A stretch of DNA of 64,000 nt, from contig CAZHFW010000003.1 of NCBI GenBank assembly GCA_964531675.1, positions 87,636-151,635 of the forward strand, in the 5' to 3' direction. The notes under the pieces are model-generated. The model was not told the DNA's origin. It saw only the letters and a list, made by a program, of their open reading frames with translations, and ran no database searches. A program made the position numbers and the translations under genes. The stretch is from CAZHFW01 sp964531675 (GTDB lineage: Bacteria; Planctomycetota; Phycisphaerae; Phycisphaerales; UBA1924). Positions 25,141 to 33,476 of this stretch are shown one piece after another; the first letter of the stretch is position 1; the number at the start of each line of letters is the position of its first letter.

Positions 25141-27174
25141 TCAGCGGGCGTCCGCGGGGCCTGACGGTTTGATGCTCAGCTCGTCGAGCTGCTCCTGGTA
25201 ACCCTGGAGCTGGGCGCGCAGCAGGTCGGCGTAGCGACCGCCCTTGGCCCAGAGCTCTTCGTGGGGTCCGATCTCGGTGATCGCGCCGTTCTCCATCACC
25301 GCGATCCGGCTCGCCGAGCGCACCGTGCTCAGGCGGTGGGCGATCACAAAGCACGTCCGCCCCTTCATCAGGCGGCCCAGGCTGGTCTGGATCAGCGCCT
25401 CGCTCTCCGAGTCGAGGTTGCTGGTGGCTTCGTCGAGGATGAGCACGACCGGATCGGCCAGGATGGCGCGGGCGATGGCCAGACGCTGCTTCTGGCCGCC
25501 CGAGAGACGCACGCCGCGCTCGCCGATGAGGGTTTCATAGCCCTTCTCCTGCTTGGAGATGAACCCATGGGCGTCGGCAGCCTTGGCGGCCTCGACGATC
25601 TGGTCCATGGTGCAACCGCGACGGCCGTAGGCGATGTTGTCCGCGATGGTGCCGTCGAACAGGAACACGTCCTGCTCGACGATGCCCAGGATGCGGCGGA
25701 ACTGCGCGACGTCGATCTGCTTCAGAGGCGTGCCGTCGAAGAAGATCTCGCCCTTGGACGGGTCGTAGAAGCGTGCGATGAGATTGCAGAGGGTGGTCTT
25801 GCCCGAGCCCGATGGGCCGACCAATGCGATCGTCTCGCCCGGCTCGACATGCAGCGTGACGCCCCGGATGACCGGCTCGCGATCGGGCTCGGCCTGCTTC
25901 TCGGCGCCCGCGGTCTTGTCCTTCTCAGCGAGCAATCCGGACTTGGAGCGGGGGTACGTGAACCAGACCTCGCGGAGATCCAGGCGTCCCTGAGCGGTGG
26001 CGCGGGAGACGCCGATGGTGCCGGGCGTCTCCTGGAACTCGGTGGGTTCTTCGAGCAGATCGAGGATGCGGTCAAAGCCCGCGAGATTGCTCTGGATGTT
26101 GGCTGCGGTGCTCGTGAGGGTCTCCAGCGGGCTCAGGAGCATGAGCAGGTAGGTGGAGAACATCATGACGTCGCCGATGGTGAGGCGCGCGTTGAGCACC
26201 TGGGTTCCGCCGTAGAGCAAGAGGCCGACGGAGGCCGCGGGGATGAAGATGCTCCACACGCCATCGAGGATGCGCGACCACCACCAGGCCCGCATTTCCT
26301 GCCTGGCCATGAAGTGATTGGAGCGTGAGAACCGCGAGGACTCCGAGCGTGTGCGGCCAAAGCCGCGGACGACGCGCATGCCGCCGAAGGCCTCGGTCGT
26401 GTGCGCATCGATCGCGGTGCGGGTCATGCGGATGTCGCGGTACACCGGGCGGATTCTGGCGATCCACGTGCGCTGGCTCACCCACATCGCGGGCGCCAGG
26501 AGGATCGCGCCCGCAAGCATGCGCCAGTCCACGCAGGCAAGGATCACCAGCGTGCCGAAGAGCTGCACGATGGCGCGCCACGGGTTGTAGATCATCGTGA
26601 AGAGCAGTTCGGCGGCCTGGCCCGCGTCGTCGCGGAGCACGCTCACCGCGCCGCCGGTCTTCAGGGCCTGCACGCGGTGCAGCGGGAGCCTTACCGCGTG
26701 ATCAAACGCCCGGCGTCGAACCAGCGCCTGCACACGCTTGGTCAGGCGCGTGACCTGATAGCGCCCCCACATCCCGATGGTGAGATTGAGCGTTGCGATG
26801 ACGAGCATCGCGCCGCCCACCGCAAAGAGCAGCGTGCGCGGGTCGGTGGAGAAGCGGGCCCAGTCGGGAAGTCCTTGCGGCCCGGGCTCCTTGGAAAGGA
26901 CATAGTCCAGGACGATCTTCGTCGCCGAGGGCTGAATGAGGTTGAGACCGACCGCGACCGTCAGCGTGCCCAGGGCCGCGATGACCACGCGATGGTGACC
27001 CAGGAGCAGCTTCCAGAACGCGCGGAAGATCGTGAAAAAGGATCGCTGAAGCTTGCGCTTCTCAGGCCGCTTCCCCGTGTCGTCGGTCGGGTTGTCGATG
27101 AAGTTCTTGTTGGACCGGGTGTTGGACAGGTATTCCCGAAAGCGCTGGCGACTGGACCGCTGCCGATGGAGCAT
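25141..27174 (-). CDS. ABC transporter half-protein (fused permease and ATPase)
   Basis: This is a 677-residue exporter of the MsbA/MDR type that works as a homodimer or heterodimer in the inner membrane. Residues ~50-350 hold six membrane helices. The nucleotide-binding domain follows with Walker A ALVGPSGSGKTTL, Q-loop GIVEQDVFLFDGTI, signature RLSGGQKQRLAIARAI, Walker B VVLILDEATSNLDSES and H-loop VIAHRLSTVRSA, so all catalytic motifs are intact. A ~25-residue Lys/Ala/Glu insertion (LLAEKDKTAGAEKQ) precedes the ATPase beta subdomain. The N-terminal 45 residues are unusually basic. Substrate unknown; lipid or peptide export are typical. Genes next to it encode Cys-rich exported proteins on one side and a LamG protein on the other. 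Confidence 0.93.
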   Translation of the reverse strand: MLHRQRSSRQRFREYLSNTRSNKNFIDNPTDDTGKRPEKRKLQRSFFTIFRAFWKLLLGHHRVVIAALGTLTVAVGLNLIQPSATKIVLDYVLSKEPGPQGLPDWARFSTDPRTLLFAVGGAMLVIATLNLTIGMWGRYQVTRLTKRVQALVRRRAFDHAVRLPLHRVQALKTGGAVSVLRDDAGQAAELLFTMIYNPWRAIVQLFGTLVILACVDWRMLAGAILLAPAMWVSQRTWIARIRPVYRDIRMTRTAIDAHTTEAFGGMRVVRGFGRTRSESSRFSRSNHFMARQEMRAWWWSRILDGVWSIFIPAASVGLLLYGGTQVLNARLTIGDVMMFSTYLLMLLSPLETLTSTAANIQSNLAGFDRILDLLEEPTEFQETPGTIGVSRATAQGRLDLREVWFTYPRSKSGLLAEKDKTAGAEKQAEPDREPVIRGVTLHVEPGETIALVGPSGSGKTTLCNLIARFYDPSKGEIFFDGTPLKQIDVAQFRRILGIVEQDVFLFDGTIADNIAYGRRGCTMDQIVEAAKAADAHGFISKQEKGYETLIGERGVRLSGGQKQRLAIARAILADPVVLILDEATSNLDSESEALIQTSLGRLMKGRTCFVIAHRLSTVRSASRIAVMENGAITEIGPHEELWAKGGRYADLLRAQLQGYQEQLDELSIKPSGPADAR

Positions 27175-27394
27175 GGAGCGATGTTAGGCCCATCCCTGAC
27201 AGCGGCCGGACAAGCTTCGCTCAGGAAGGCTCGGGCTCGGCCGGGCCATCGAACAGAACCTCCGCCGATCGACGCAGCGCAGCGGCATTTTCGGGCCAAC
27301 CGGTGCAATTGCTGGCCAGGGGATGAGATCCGAGGCCTATTTGAAGACGCCGATCACGCGTCGGGTGGGATCGCGCGCCCTGAGGAGGTTGTCC

Positions 27395-28174
27395 ATGAAG
27401 CTGTCTCGTGTGTTGATCACCGCCTTGCCGCTCTGTTCCGCAACGACCGTGGCCTTGGCTGGCGATGAGCCGATCGCGTGGTGGAAGTTCGATGAAACCG
27501 GAGGCTCGACCGCGGCCGACAGCGCGGGCTCGTTCACCGGCACGCTGGCGGGGAACGCGTCGTTCACCAGCGGCGTCTCGGGCAACGCCCTGGACGCGGG
27601 CACGGGCTGGGTGAACATGGGCGACGTGCTCGCGCTCACCGGCACCTCGTTTTCCATGCAGACCTGGATCAAGACCCAGGACGCAAGCTCGGCCAGCACG
27701 GTCATCGCCGGCAAGCACGACGCGGGCTACTTCAATGGCCACATGATGCGCACCAACTTCGACGGCGGCGCCTACGGCAGCCCGGGCAAGGCCAGCTTCT
27801 ACCAGTCCAACTCCCCCGGCGCGACCGCGGTGGGTACCTCAACCGTCACCGACGGGAACTGGCACCACCTCGTCGCGGTCTACGACACCAACTTATCCCA
27901 GCTCGGGCTCTACGTCGATGGCGTCCGCGAGTCGCTCATCGCCACCACCCCGATCCTGACCAACAGCACCGCGTTCCTCGTCGCAGGCTTCACCCGCAAC
28001 GGGAATGTGGAGCACGGCTTCAATGGCCTCATCGATGAGGTGCAGGTGTATAACTACGCCCTCTCAGGCGATCAGGTGAAGTTCCTCTACGCCAACCCGG
28101 GCTCCGCGATTCCCGCGCCCGGCGCTGCTGCGCTCGGCCTGGCCGCTCTGGCCATCGGTCGTCGCCGCCGCTGA
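27395..28174 (+). CDS. LamG-domain surface protein with PEP-CTERM-like sorting tail
   Basis: The ATG at 27395 follows a strong GAGGAGG site. The 259-residue product has a signal peptide (1-24, ending TVALA), then a concanavalin-like LamG fold: PIAWWKFDETGG, SFSMQTWIKT, DGNWHHLVAVYD, GLYVDGV, and FNGLIDEVQVYNYAL. The C terminus is a tripartite sorting signal: PAPGAAALG, a short hydrophobic helix and a final RRRR. In planctomycetes such tails take the place of the PEP-CTERM signal and are presumably cut by an exosortase-like enzyme. Function is likely carbohydrate or surface binding. A terminator follows. Confidence 0.88.
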   Translation: MKLSRVLITALPLCSATTVALAGDEPIAWWKFDETGGSTAADSAGSFTGTLAGNASFTSGVSGNALDAGTGWVNMGDVLALTGTSFSMQTWIKTQDASSASTVIAGKHDAGYFNGHMMRTNFDGGAYGSPGKASFYQSNSPGATAVGTSTVTDGNWHHLVAVYDTNLSQLGLYVDGVRESLIATTPILTNSTAFLVAGFTRNGNVEHGFNGLIDEVQVYNYALSGDQVKFLYANPGSAIPAPGAAALGLAALAIGRRRR

Positions 28175-28203
28175 GACCGCGACAGTGCACGATGATTGCA
28201 ACC

Positions 28204-28235
28204 AGGCGGACCCTTCCGGGGGTCCGCCTTTTTTC
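28204..28235 (+). terminator. Terminator of the LamG gene
   Basis: AGGCGGACCC, short loop, GGGTCCGCCT, then TTTTT. It lies about 30 nt after the LamG stop, and 22 nt before the end of the convergent carboxypeptidase gene. Confidence 0.88.
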
Positions 28236-28256
28236 TTGGCTGCGGGGGAGAACTTC

Positions 28257-30608
28257 TCAGCCGTGATCGAACGCGCCGAAGAACAGGAAGAAGTCGTCCA
28301 GGTCAACCTCGCCGTTGGCGTTCACATCCGCACATGCACCGGCGACGTCGAAGCACGCGAAGAAGGCGAAGAAGTCGTCGAGATCCACATCGCCATCGGC
28401 GTCGATGTCCGCGGGCGAGCGCACGCAGCCGAGCAGATCGAGCTTGAAGTCGTCGATGCCGCACTCCACGGTCGACGTGGGTGAATAGTCCTGCCCGACG
28501 AAGCGGACGCGCATCTTGTCCGTGCGGGGCATCAGCGTCCCCACCCGGACCTTCCGCTGCGTCCACGCGGTCGTGGTGGTCGCGAACGTGTCGCACATCT
28601 TCCAGGTCACGCCGTCGTCGTTGGAGAGCCAGATGGGGAAGACGTCGTCGTTGCGATTGAGATAGCTGTTGGAGAACCAGGTCCAGTAGCTCACCATCGC
28701 ATCGCGCACGACAAAGTCAGAGGGCCGTGCCGACGCATCGAGCCTTGGCGTGATCAGCGTCGTATTCCCGTTGTCCAGGTCGTAGGTCGCAGCCGAGGAA
28801 CCGCCCCGCGGGTCGGTGATGAAGCAGTTCACGCCGCTGGGCGAGTGGTCCGTTCCGGGCTGGGCCGCGGTCTGGATCGGAGATCCATTGGACCACTTGC
28901 CCGCGGTCGCCGAGTCGGTCGGGAGCGTGACGGTCCAGTTCCCCGCGGTCTCGCACGGATCATCAACAACGTTCCGCTCCGAGAGCGCCTCGAGCCTGAA
29001 CACGCGGTCCGGCGCACCGAGGGGATACCGGCAGACCGCGCCCGATGCGGTCGTCGCCTCGAAGTAGTACTCCACCGCTGAGCCGCAACCGACCGCGGGG
29101 ATCGCGCCGGTGTAGACCGACCCGGATTGCAAGGTCAGGGGCGTCGTGTTGAACTGCTCCGCGCCGGAGACGCGGGTCCGGATGACCGCGGTTCCCGAAG
29201 CGATCGTTGTGGTGTCCGCGGTGAGGCTGACCCGCACGATCGCGCCCGAGTCGGGCGCCATCACGACAGGCAGAGGCTCGGGCAGTGAGAACCGGACGGG
29301 CGTGACGAGGTAATCACCCAGCGCCAGCACAGCACCCAGGCTCTCCTCCCCCACCGGGACGATCTCGGAGGCGGGAAGCACGAATCCGGAGTTGCCCGTA
29401 TCGCGGAGCTCGATCGTGAACGCCTTGTTGTGGCGCTCGCGATAGGACCAGTCGATGATGTCGCCGCCCGATGCGTACAGGTCCGCCGAACGCATCGCCT
29501 GATAGCCCGTGCCGGAGGACGAGCCGATCGCGGCCCGCATCAGATTCGACGCGGTGATCAGAGGCGTGCGGTCGGGCTCCGGCGGCGTGATCCCCGCGTA
29601 GCTGTAAGGCCAGAGCACGAGCTGCGAATAGCTGTGGAAGTCGATGTGGCCGACGAGCTTCCCGTCAAGCGAAACGATGAGGTTGGACATCGCCAGCGCT
29701 TCGGGTTCCGAGAGCGGGCCCAGGCCGCAATAGGTTTCATCCCCGGTGCTGTGCGACGCGCCGGTTCCTCCCCAACCCACGGGCCAGTTGCGATTCAGGT
29801 CGACGCCGAAGGTGCCGTCGCCATTGTCGGTCCGATTCTTGCGCCAGAGCCGCTCGGTGGACCACGTGTAGGCGTAACCATCCGGATTCACGACAGGCAC
29901 CACGAGGATCTCGACATTGTCGAGCAAGGTGCGGACGCGGACATCCGTCGCGTAGCGCGCCAGAAGCTGCTCGCCGATGTACGCGACGGTCATCGGGCTG
30001 ATCCATTCGCGGGCGTGCTGGGTCCCGTCGATGAGCAGCGCGGGCCGGGCCGACGCGTTGCCGGGGCCTGTGATGCGGATCCCCCGGATCGCACGGCCTT
30101 CCCCGCTCAGCCCCACAAAGAACGTGGACGTCATCCCGGGATACTGCTGCGCAAGCTGATCGATGAAGCCATCAAGCTCCTCGTACGTGCGGTAGGTCTG
30201 AAAGAACGCAGCATCGCGCAGCGCCCGGACCTGCTCGACCTGGGCCCGCTCCGAGACGATGGCCGCCTGCAGATCGGGAATCAGCACTTCGGGCTTCAAG
30301 CCCGTAGCCTCCAGCACCGCGAGGCGATCCTTGTCGATCTGCACATCTACCGGCAAGCCGATCCCCACGCGGTGCGACCACACGCTGCGGGCCAGCGTCG
30401 TCAGCGCGAGCAGCTGCCTGGCATCCGCGGGCTCGGCGCGAACGACCATCTGCCCGTCGTAGCGCACCGGCGCCGCCTCATCTCCCGCGACCAGAGGCAA
30501 CGCGGGAGCCGCCCCTGCCTCAAGGGTCTGCGCCTCGATGCCCAGCGGAACAAGACAGCCCGAAGCGAGGGCAAGCAGGCGGATGTGATTGGTCTTCATC
30601 ATGTGCAC
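28257..30608 (-). CDS. Secreted M14 zinc carboxypeptidase with dockerin-like tail (copy 1)
   Basis: The 783-residue protein has a signal peptide (through about residue 26, GIEAQ). A propeptide-like region to ~140 follows, then an M14 carboxypeptidase domain. Zinc ligands are visible in GTQHAREWISP (His and Glu) and in GHIDFHSYSQLVLWPY (His); the catalytic Glu lies in FTIELRDTGNSGF. NPDGYAYTWSTERLWRKNR, a substrate-pocket motif, is intact. After the enzyme comes a beta-rich region and a domain like a jelly roll (~550-730). The end is two Asp-rich loops, DIDADGDVDLDDFFAFF and DVNANGEVDLDDFFLFF, like dockerin. It is a paralogue of the next gene upstream (102 nt apart). Alternative starts are at 30602 and 30599. 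Confidence 0.92.
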   Translation of the reverse strand: MHMMKTNHIRLLALASGCLVPLGIEAQTLEAGAAPALPLVAGDEAAPVRYDGQMVVRAEPADARQLLALTTLARSVWSHRVGIGLPVDVQIDKDRLAVLEATGLKPEVLIPDLQAAIVSERAQVEQVRALRDAAFFQTYRTYEELDGFIDQLAQQYPGMTSTFFVGLSGEGRAIRGIRITGPGNASARPALLIDGTQHAREWISPMTVAYIGEQLLARYATDVRVRTLLDNVEILVVPVVNPDGYAYTWSTERLWRKNRTDNGDGTFGVDLNRNWPVGWGGTGASHSTGDETYCGLGPLSEPEALAMSNLIVSLDGKLVGHIDFHSYSQLVLWPYSYAGITPPEPDRTPLITASNLMRAAIGSSSGTGYQAMRSADLYASGGDIIDWSYRERHNKAFTIELRDTGNSGFVLPASEIVPVGEESLGAVLALGDYLVTPVRFSLPEPLPVVMAPDSGAIVRVSLTADTTTIASGTAVIRTRVSGAEQFNTTPLTLQSGSVYTGAIPAVGCGSAVEYYFEATTASGAVCRYPLGAPDRVFRLEALSERNVVDDPCETAGNWTVTLPTDSATAGKWSNGSPIQTAAQPGTDHSPSGVNCFITDPRGGSSAATYDLDNGNTTLITPRLDASARPSDFVVRDAMVSYWTWFSNSYLNRNDDVFPIWLSNDDGVTWKMCDTFATTTTAWTQRKVRVGTLMPRTDKMRVRFVGQDYSPTSTVECGIDDFKLDLLGCVRSPADIDADGDVDLDDFFAFFACFDVAGACADVNANGEVDLDDFFLFFGAFDHG

Positions 30609-30710
30609 CGCGGTCCGCGGAAAAAAGTGGGCCCGGCCGCCGCGTGGGCTTGTCTCGGCCGGGCCCGGAGGGGCGAACAGATCAGCATGTCGTTCGTTCA
30701 GCCGCGCGGC

Positions 30711-33080
30711 TCAGCCCGCGTTGTCGAACGCGTTCAGGAAGTCGAAGAAGTCGCCGAGATCGATTTCGGTGTCGCCATTCACATCGGCGCAGGGAAGGTT
30801 CTGATCGAAGCAGTTCAGGAAGTCGAAGAAGTCCGTCAGATCCACGACGCCGTCGTGGTTGCGATCCGCGTACGACCAGCGGCAGCCGATGACCACCAGG
30901 CTCACGTCATCCACCGCAGCCTCAACCACCGAGGCGGGAGCGGCATCGTTGGGCGTGAAGCGCAGGCGCATGTCCGTGCTGGGGGTCACAAAGCTCGCGA
31001 CGTTGAAGGTCTTGTTGGTCCACGCCGGCTCGTTGGCGGTCACCGACTCGAGCGTGACCCACGTTGCGCCGTTGTTGTTGGAGATCTGGACGGGCATGGT
31101 GTCCACGCCGTTCACGCCATAGGTCCGCCAGTACGAGAGCGTCGTGGAGAAAATCTCCAGCGTCGTGAGATCGACCGCGGGCGCCACCGCCGAGAAACTC
31201 GGGCTGGTCAGGGTGGTCTTGCCGCCATCGATGTCGAAGGAACCGTCACCGGTGCCCGCCGCAGCGCCGGTCACGTAGCACTTGGTGCCCGCCCCGGGGG
31301 TGTGGTCCGCACCGGGCTGGAAGTTGGTCGCGCCGGGCACGCCGAGCTCCCAACGGCCGGTGGTCGCGGTGTCGTCAGGCACCGAGGTCGACCAGCCCGT
31401 GTTGGTCTCGCACGTGTCGTTGAAGAGCACGTAGGTCGTCAGGCTCGGCGCCTGCGCGGGAGAAGATGCCCCGCCCGCGGGGAAGCTGAGCGTGCGGCCC
31501 GCGGTGCTGGTCGCTTCCGCGTAGAACTGGACCGTCTGCCCGCAACCCGCCGCGGGGATGCTCGCCTGATACGTGTTCCCGCTGACGAGCGTGAGCGTCG
31601 TCTGCGTGAACGGGTCGGAGGTCCCGACGCGGTAGTAGAGCTTGGCGGTCGAAGAGTTCACCGCGCCCGAGGCGTTGGTGATGTTGATCTGCACGATGTT
31701 CGAGCTGTCCGCGACGAAGGACGTCGGAGCAGCGCCGCTGGTCCAGCTGAACGTGAACGGATACGCGACGTACTCGATCAGAGGCTTGATGCCGTTGAGG
31801 TTCTCTTCGCCGGTCGGGATGATCTGATCGGCGGGGAGCGTGAAGCCGTTGGTTCCGGTGTCGCGAAGCTCGATGGAGAGGCCCAGGATCCCGCGGGCGC
31901 CGTAGGTCCAGTCGTTGGCGCCGCCCGAGGCGGGATAGATGGTCGTGTAGATCGGCCCGTAGGTGTACGTCTTGCCGTAGGTGTTGAAGATTCCCTGCGC
32001 GATCGCGGCGTCGAGCTGCAGGAACAGCGCGTTGTCCGGCGGCAGCGCGCTGGTCCAGCCCCAGGGCGACATCACGAGCTGCGAATAGCTGTGGAAGTCG
32101 ATGTGGGCCTTGATGCGCGGGATGGACGTGATGTAGTTGGCCAGGGTCTGGGTCTCGACCTCGCTGGCGGCGGAGGGACCGCGATACGTGTCATCGCTCG
32201 TGACGGTGCTGGCGCCCTGACCGCCCCACTGATACGCCCAGTTGCGGTTGTTGTCGACGCCGATCGAGCCGTCGCCGTTGGGCTTGCGGTTCTTGCGCCA
32301 GAGGCGATTGGTGGCCCAGGTGTACTCGTACCCGTCGGGGTTCACGATCGGGACGATGATGATCTCGCAGTTGTCGACCATGCCCTTGACCTGCGGGTCG
32401 GTCGCGTAGCGGGCCAGAAGCTGGTCGGCGAAGTACATCACGGTCATCGGGCTGATCCACTCGCGGGCGTGCTGGCACGCGTTGAAGATCACCGCGGGGC
32501 GGGTGGACTTGGGATTGCCCGGCGCGTCGGGGCCCGTGATGCGGATGGCCTTGAGGTTGCGCCCACCCGAAGTCGCAGCGCCGGGAAGCGTCTCGGAGAC
32601 CGCCAGGCCGCCCGAGTTGGCCGCGAGCTGGTCCATGTAGGTGTTGATCTCGGTGCGCGTCTTGTAGTTGGCGAACCAGGTCAGATCGCGCGCCATGGCC
32701 CGCGCGATGATGTCCGCCCGCTCGTTCTCGACCTTCTTCTGGAGGTCATCGATCAGGACGATGTAGGGGATGCCGAGCTGATCGAGATTCGCCAGCCGCT
32801 CGCCCTTGATCTGCACGTCCACCGAGCCGACGCCGATGCCGTGGGACCAGATGCTCTCGCTGAGGGAGCTCAGCGCCAGCACGTCCTGCTGGTTGCGTGT
32901 GGTGGCCCGGATGACCTTCTGGCCATCGAAGCGCACGAACCCGTCCGGGTTGCGCGTCAGCGCGGTCAGCGCATCGGGCGGATCCTGCGCCGGCGCGACC
33001 TGTCCGAACGCGGACGATCCCACCGCAAGACCCGCGAGCATCCCCATCACCCCGACGCGCATGAACGCACGGCTCTTCAT
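30711..33080 (-). CDS. Secreted M14 zinc carboxypeptidase with dockerin-like tail (copy 2)
   Basis: From the ATG at 33080 (AGGAGAGGCG upstream) the protein is 789 residues with a signal peptide (1-25, SSAFGQ). It has the same layout as its neighbour: propeptide, M14 domain with ACQHAREWISP, NPDGYEYTWATNRLWRKNR, HIDFHSYSQLVMSPWGW and catalytic LSIELRDTGTNGF, then a beta-rich C-terminal region. Two dockerin-like loops close it (DRNHDGVVDLTDFFDF and DVNGDTEIDLGDFFDF). The pair arose by tandem duplication and then diverged. Open frame upstream to 33281 is rejected because the AUG with signal peptide and ribosome-binding site lies at 33080. Both probably remove C-terminal residues from external proteins. 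Confidence 0.92.
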   Translation of the reverse strand: MKSRAFMRVGVMGMLAGLAVGSSAFGQVAPAQDPPDALTALTRNPDGFVRFDGQKVIRATTRNQQDVLALSSLSESIWSHGIGVGSVDVQIKGERLANLDQLGIPYIVLIDDLQKKVENERADIIARAMARDLTWFANYKTRTEINTYMDQLAANSGGLAVSETLPGAATSGGRNLKAIRITGPDAPGNPKSTRPAVIFNACQHAREWISPMTVMYFADQLLARYATDPQVKGMVDNCEIIIVPIVNPDGYEYTWATNRLWRKNRKPNGDGSIGVDNNRNWAYQWGGQGASTVTSDDTYRGPSAASEVETQTLANYITSIPRIKAHIDFHSYSQLVMSPWGWTSALPPDNALFLQLDAAIAQGIFNTYGKTYTYGPIYTTIYPASGGANDWTYGARGILGLSIELRDTGTNGFTLPADQIIPTGEENLNGIKPLIEYVAYPFTFSWTSGAAPTSFVADSSNIVQINITNASGAVNSSTAKLYYRVGTSDPFTQTTLTLVSGNTYQASIPAAGCGQTVQFYAEATSTAGRTLSFPAGGASSPAQAPSLTTYVLFNDTCETNTGWSTSVPDDTATTGRWELGVPGATNFQPGADHTPGAGTKCYVTGAAAGTGDGSFDIDGGKTTLTSPSFSAVAPAVDLTTLEIFSTTLSYWRTYGVNGVDTMPVQISNNNGATWVTLESVTANEPAWTNKTFNVASFVTPSTDMRLRFTPNDAAPASVVEAAVDDVSLVVIGCRWSYADRNHDGVVDLTDFFDFLNCFDQNLPCADVNGDTEIDLGDFFDFLNAFDNAG

Positions 33081-33476
33081 CGCCTCTCCTCTCGTCCCCG
33101 ACGACCCTTTGGTGTTCCAAACGACACACCACCCACGAGCCGTTCGACCCCGACGCCGCAGCGTTTCGACGCCGCCGCAACGCCGACGAAAGGACACCAG
33201 CGCCCCGAAAGACGCCGCTGCTCCACAGCAACCGCCGTGCAGCCACCCTCTTCGTCCCCCGATGAGGCCGAACCGGCCCATTGTGACCGAAGACCTCTGC
33301 TATTACCAGCGGACGAGTACCTGAAATCTACCGAACGCACAGCCAAATCGCGGCCGGATGCTGCCCAGACCGAAACCTGAGCCCGAAAACAGCCCGCCGT
33401 CTCGTTGCCCCGTGCTCGATGGCCTCCAGCGCATGGCAGGCTCGACAGATCGATGACCCGGGGTTAGTGTCGCGGA
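33081..33476. other. Divergent intergenic region, no gene seen
   Basis: These 396 nt separate the leftward carboxypeptidase gene from the rightward gamma-glutamyltransferase gene. Promoters for both must lie here, but no convincing -35/-10 pair was found. Long open frames through it are artefacts of high GC. Confidence 0.4.

Noticed and set aside
28257..33080. Dockerin tails as evidence for a cellulosome
   Set aside because: No cohesin or scaffoldin is visible, the tails also occur on unrelated proteins, and similar tails in planctomycetes are not linked to cellulosomes.
29430..33380. A 1316-codon open frame on the plus strand
   Set aside because: It runs antisense through both M14 carboxypeptidase genes, which have signal peptides, conserved motifs and ribosome-binding sites. 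Long antisense frames are common in GC-rich DNA.
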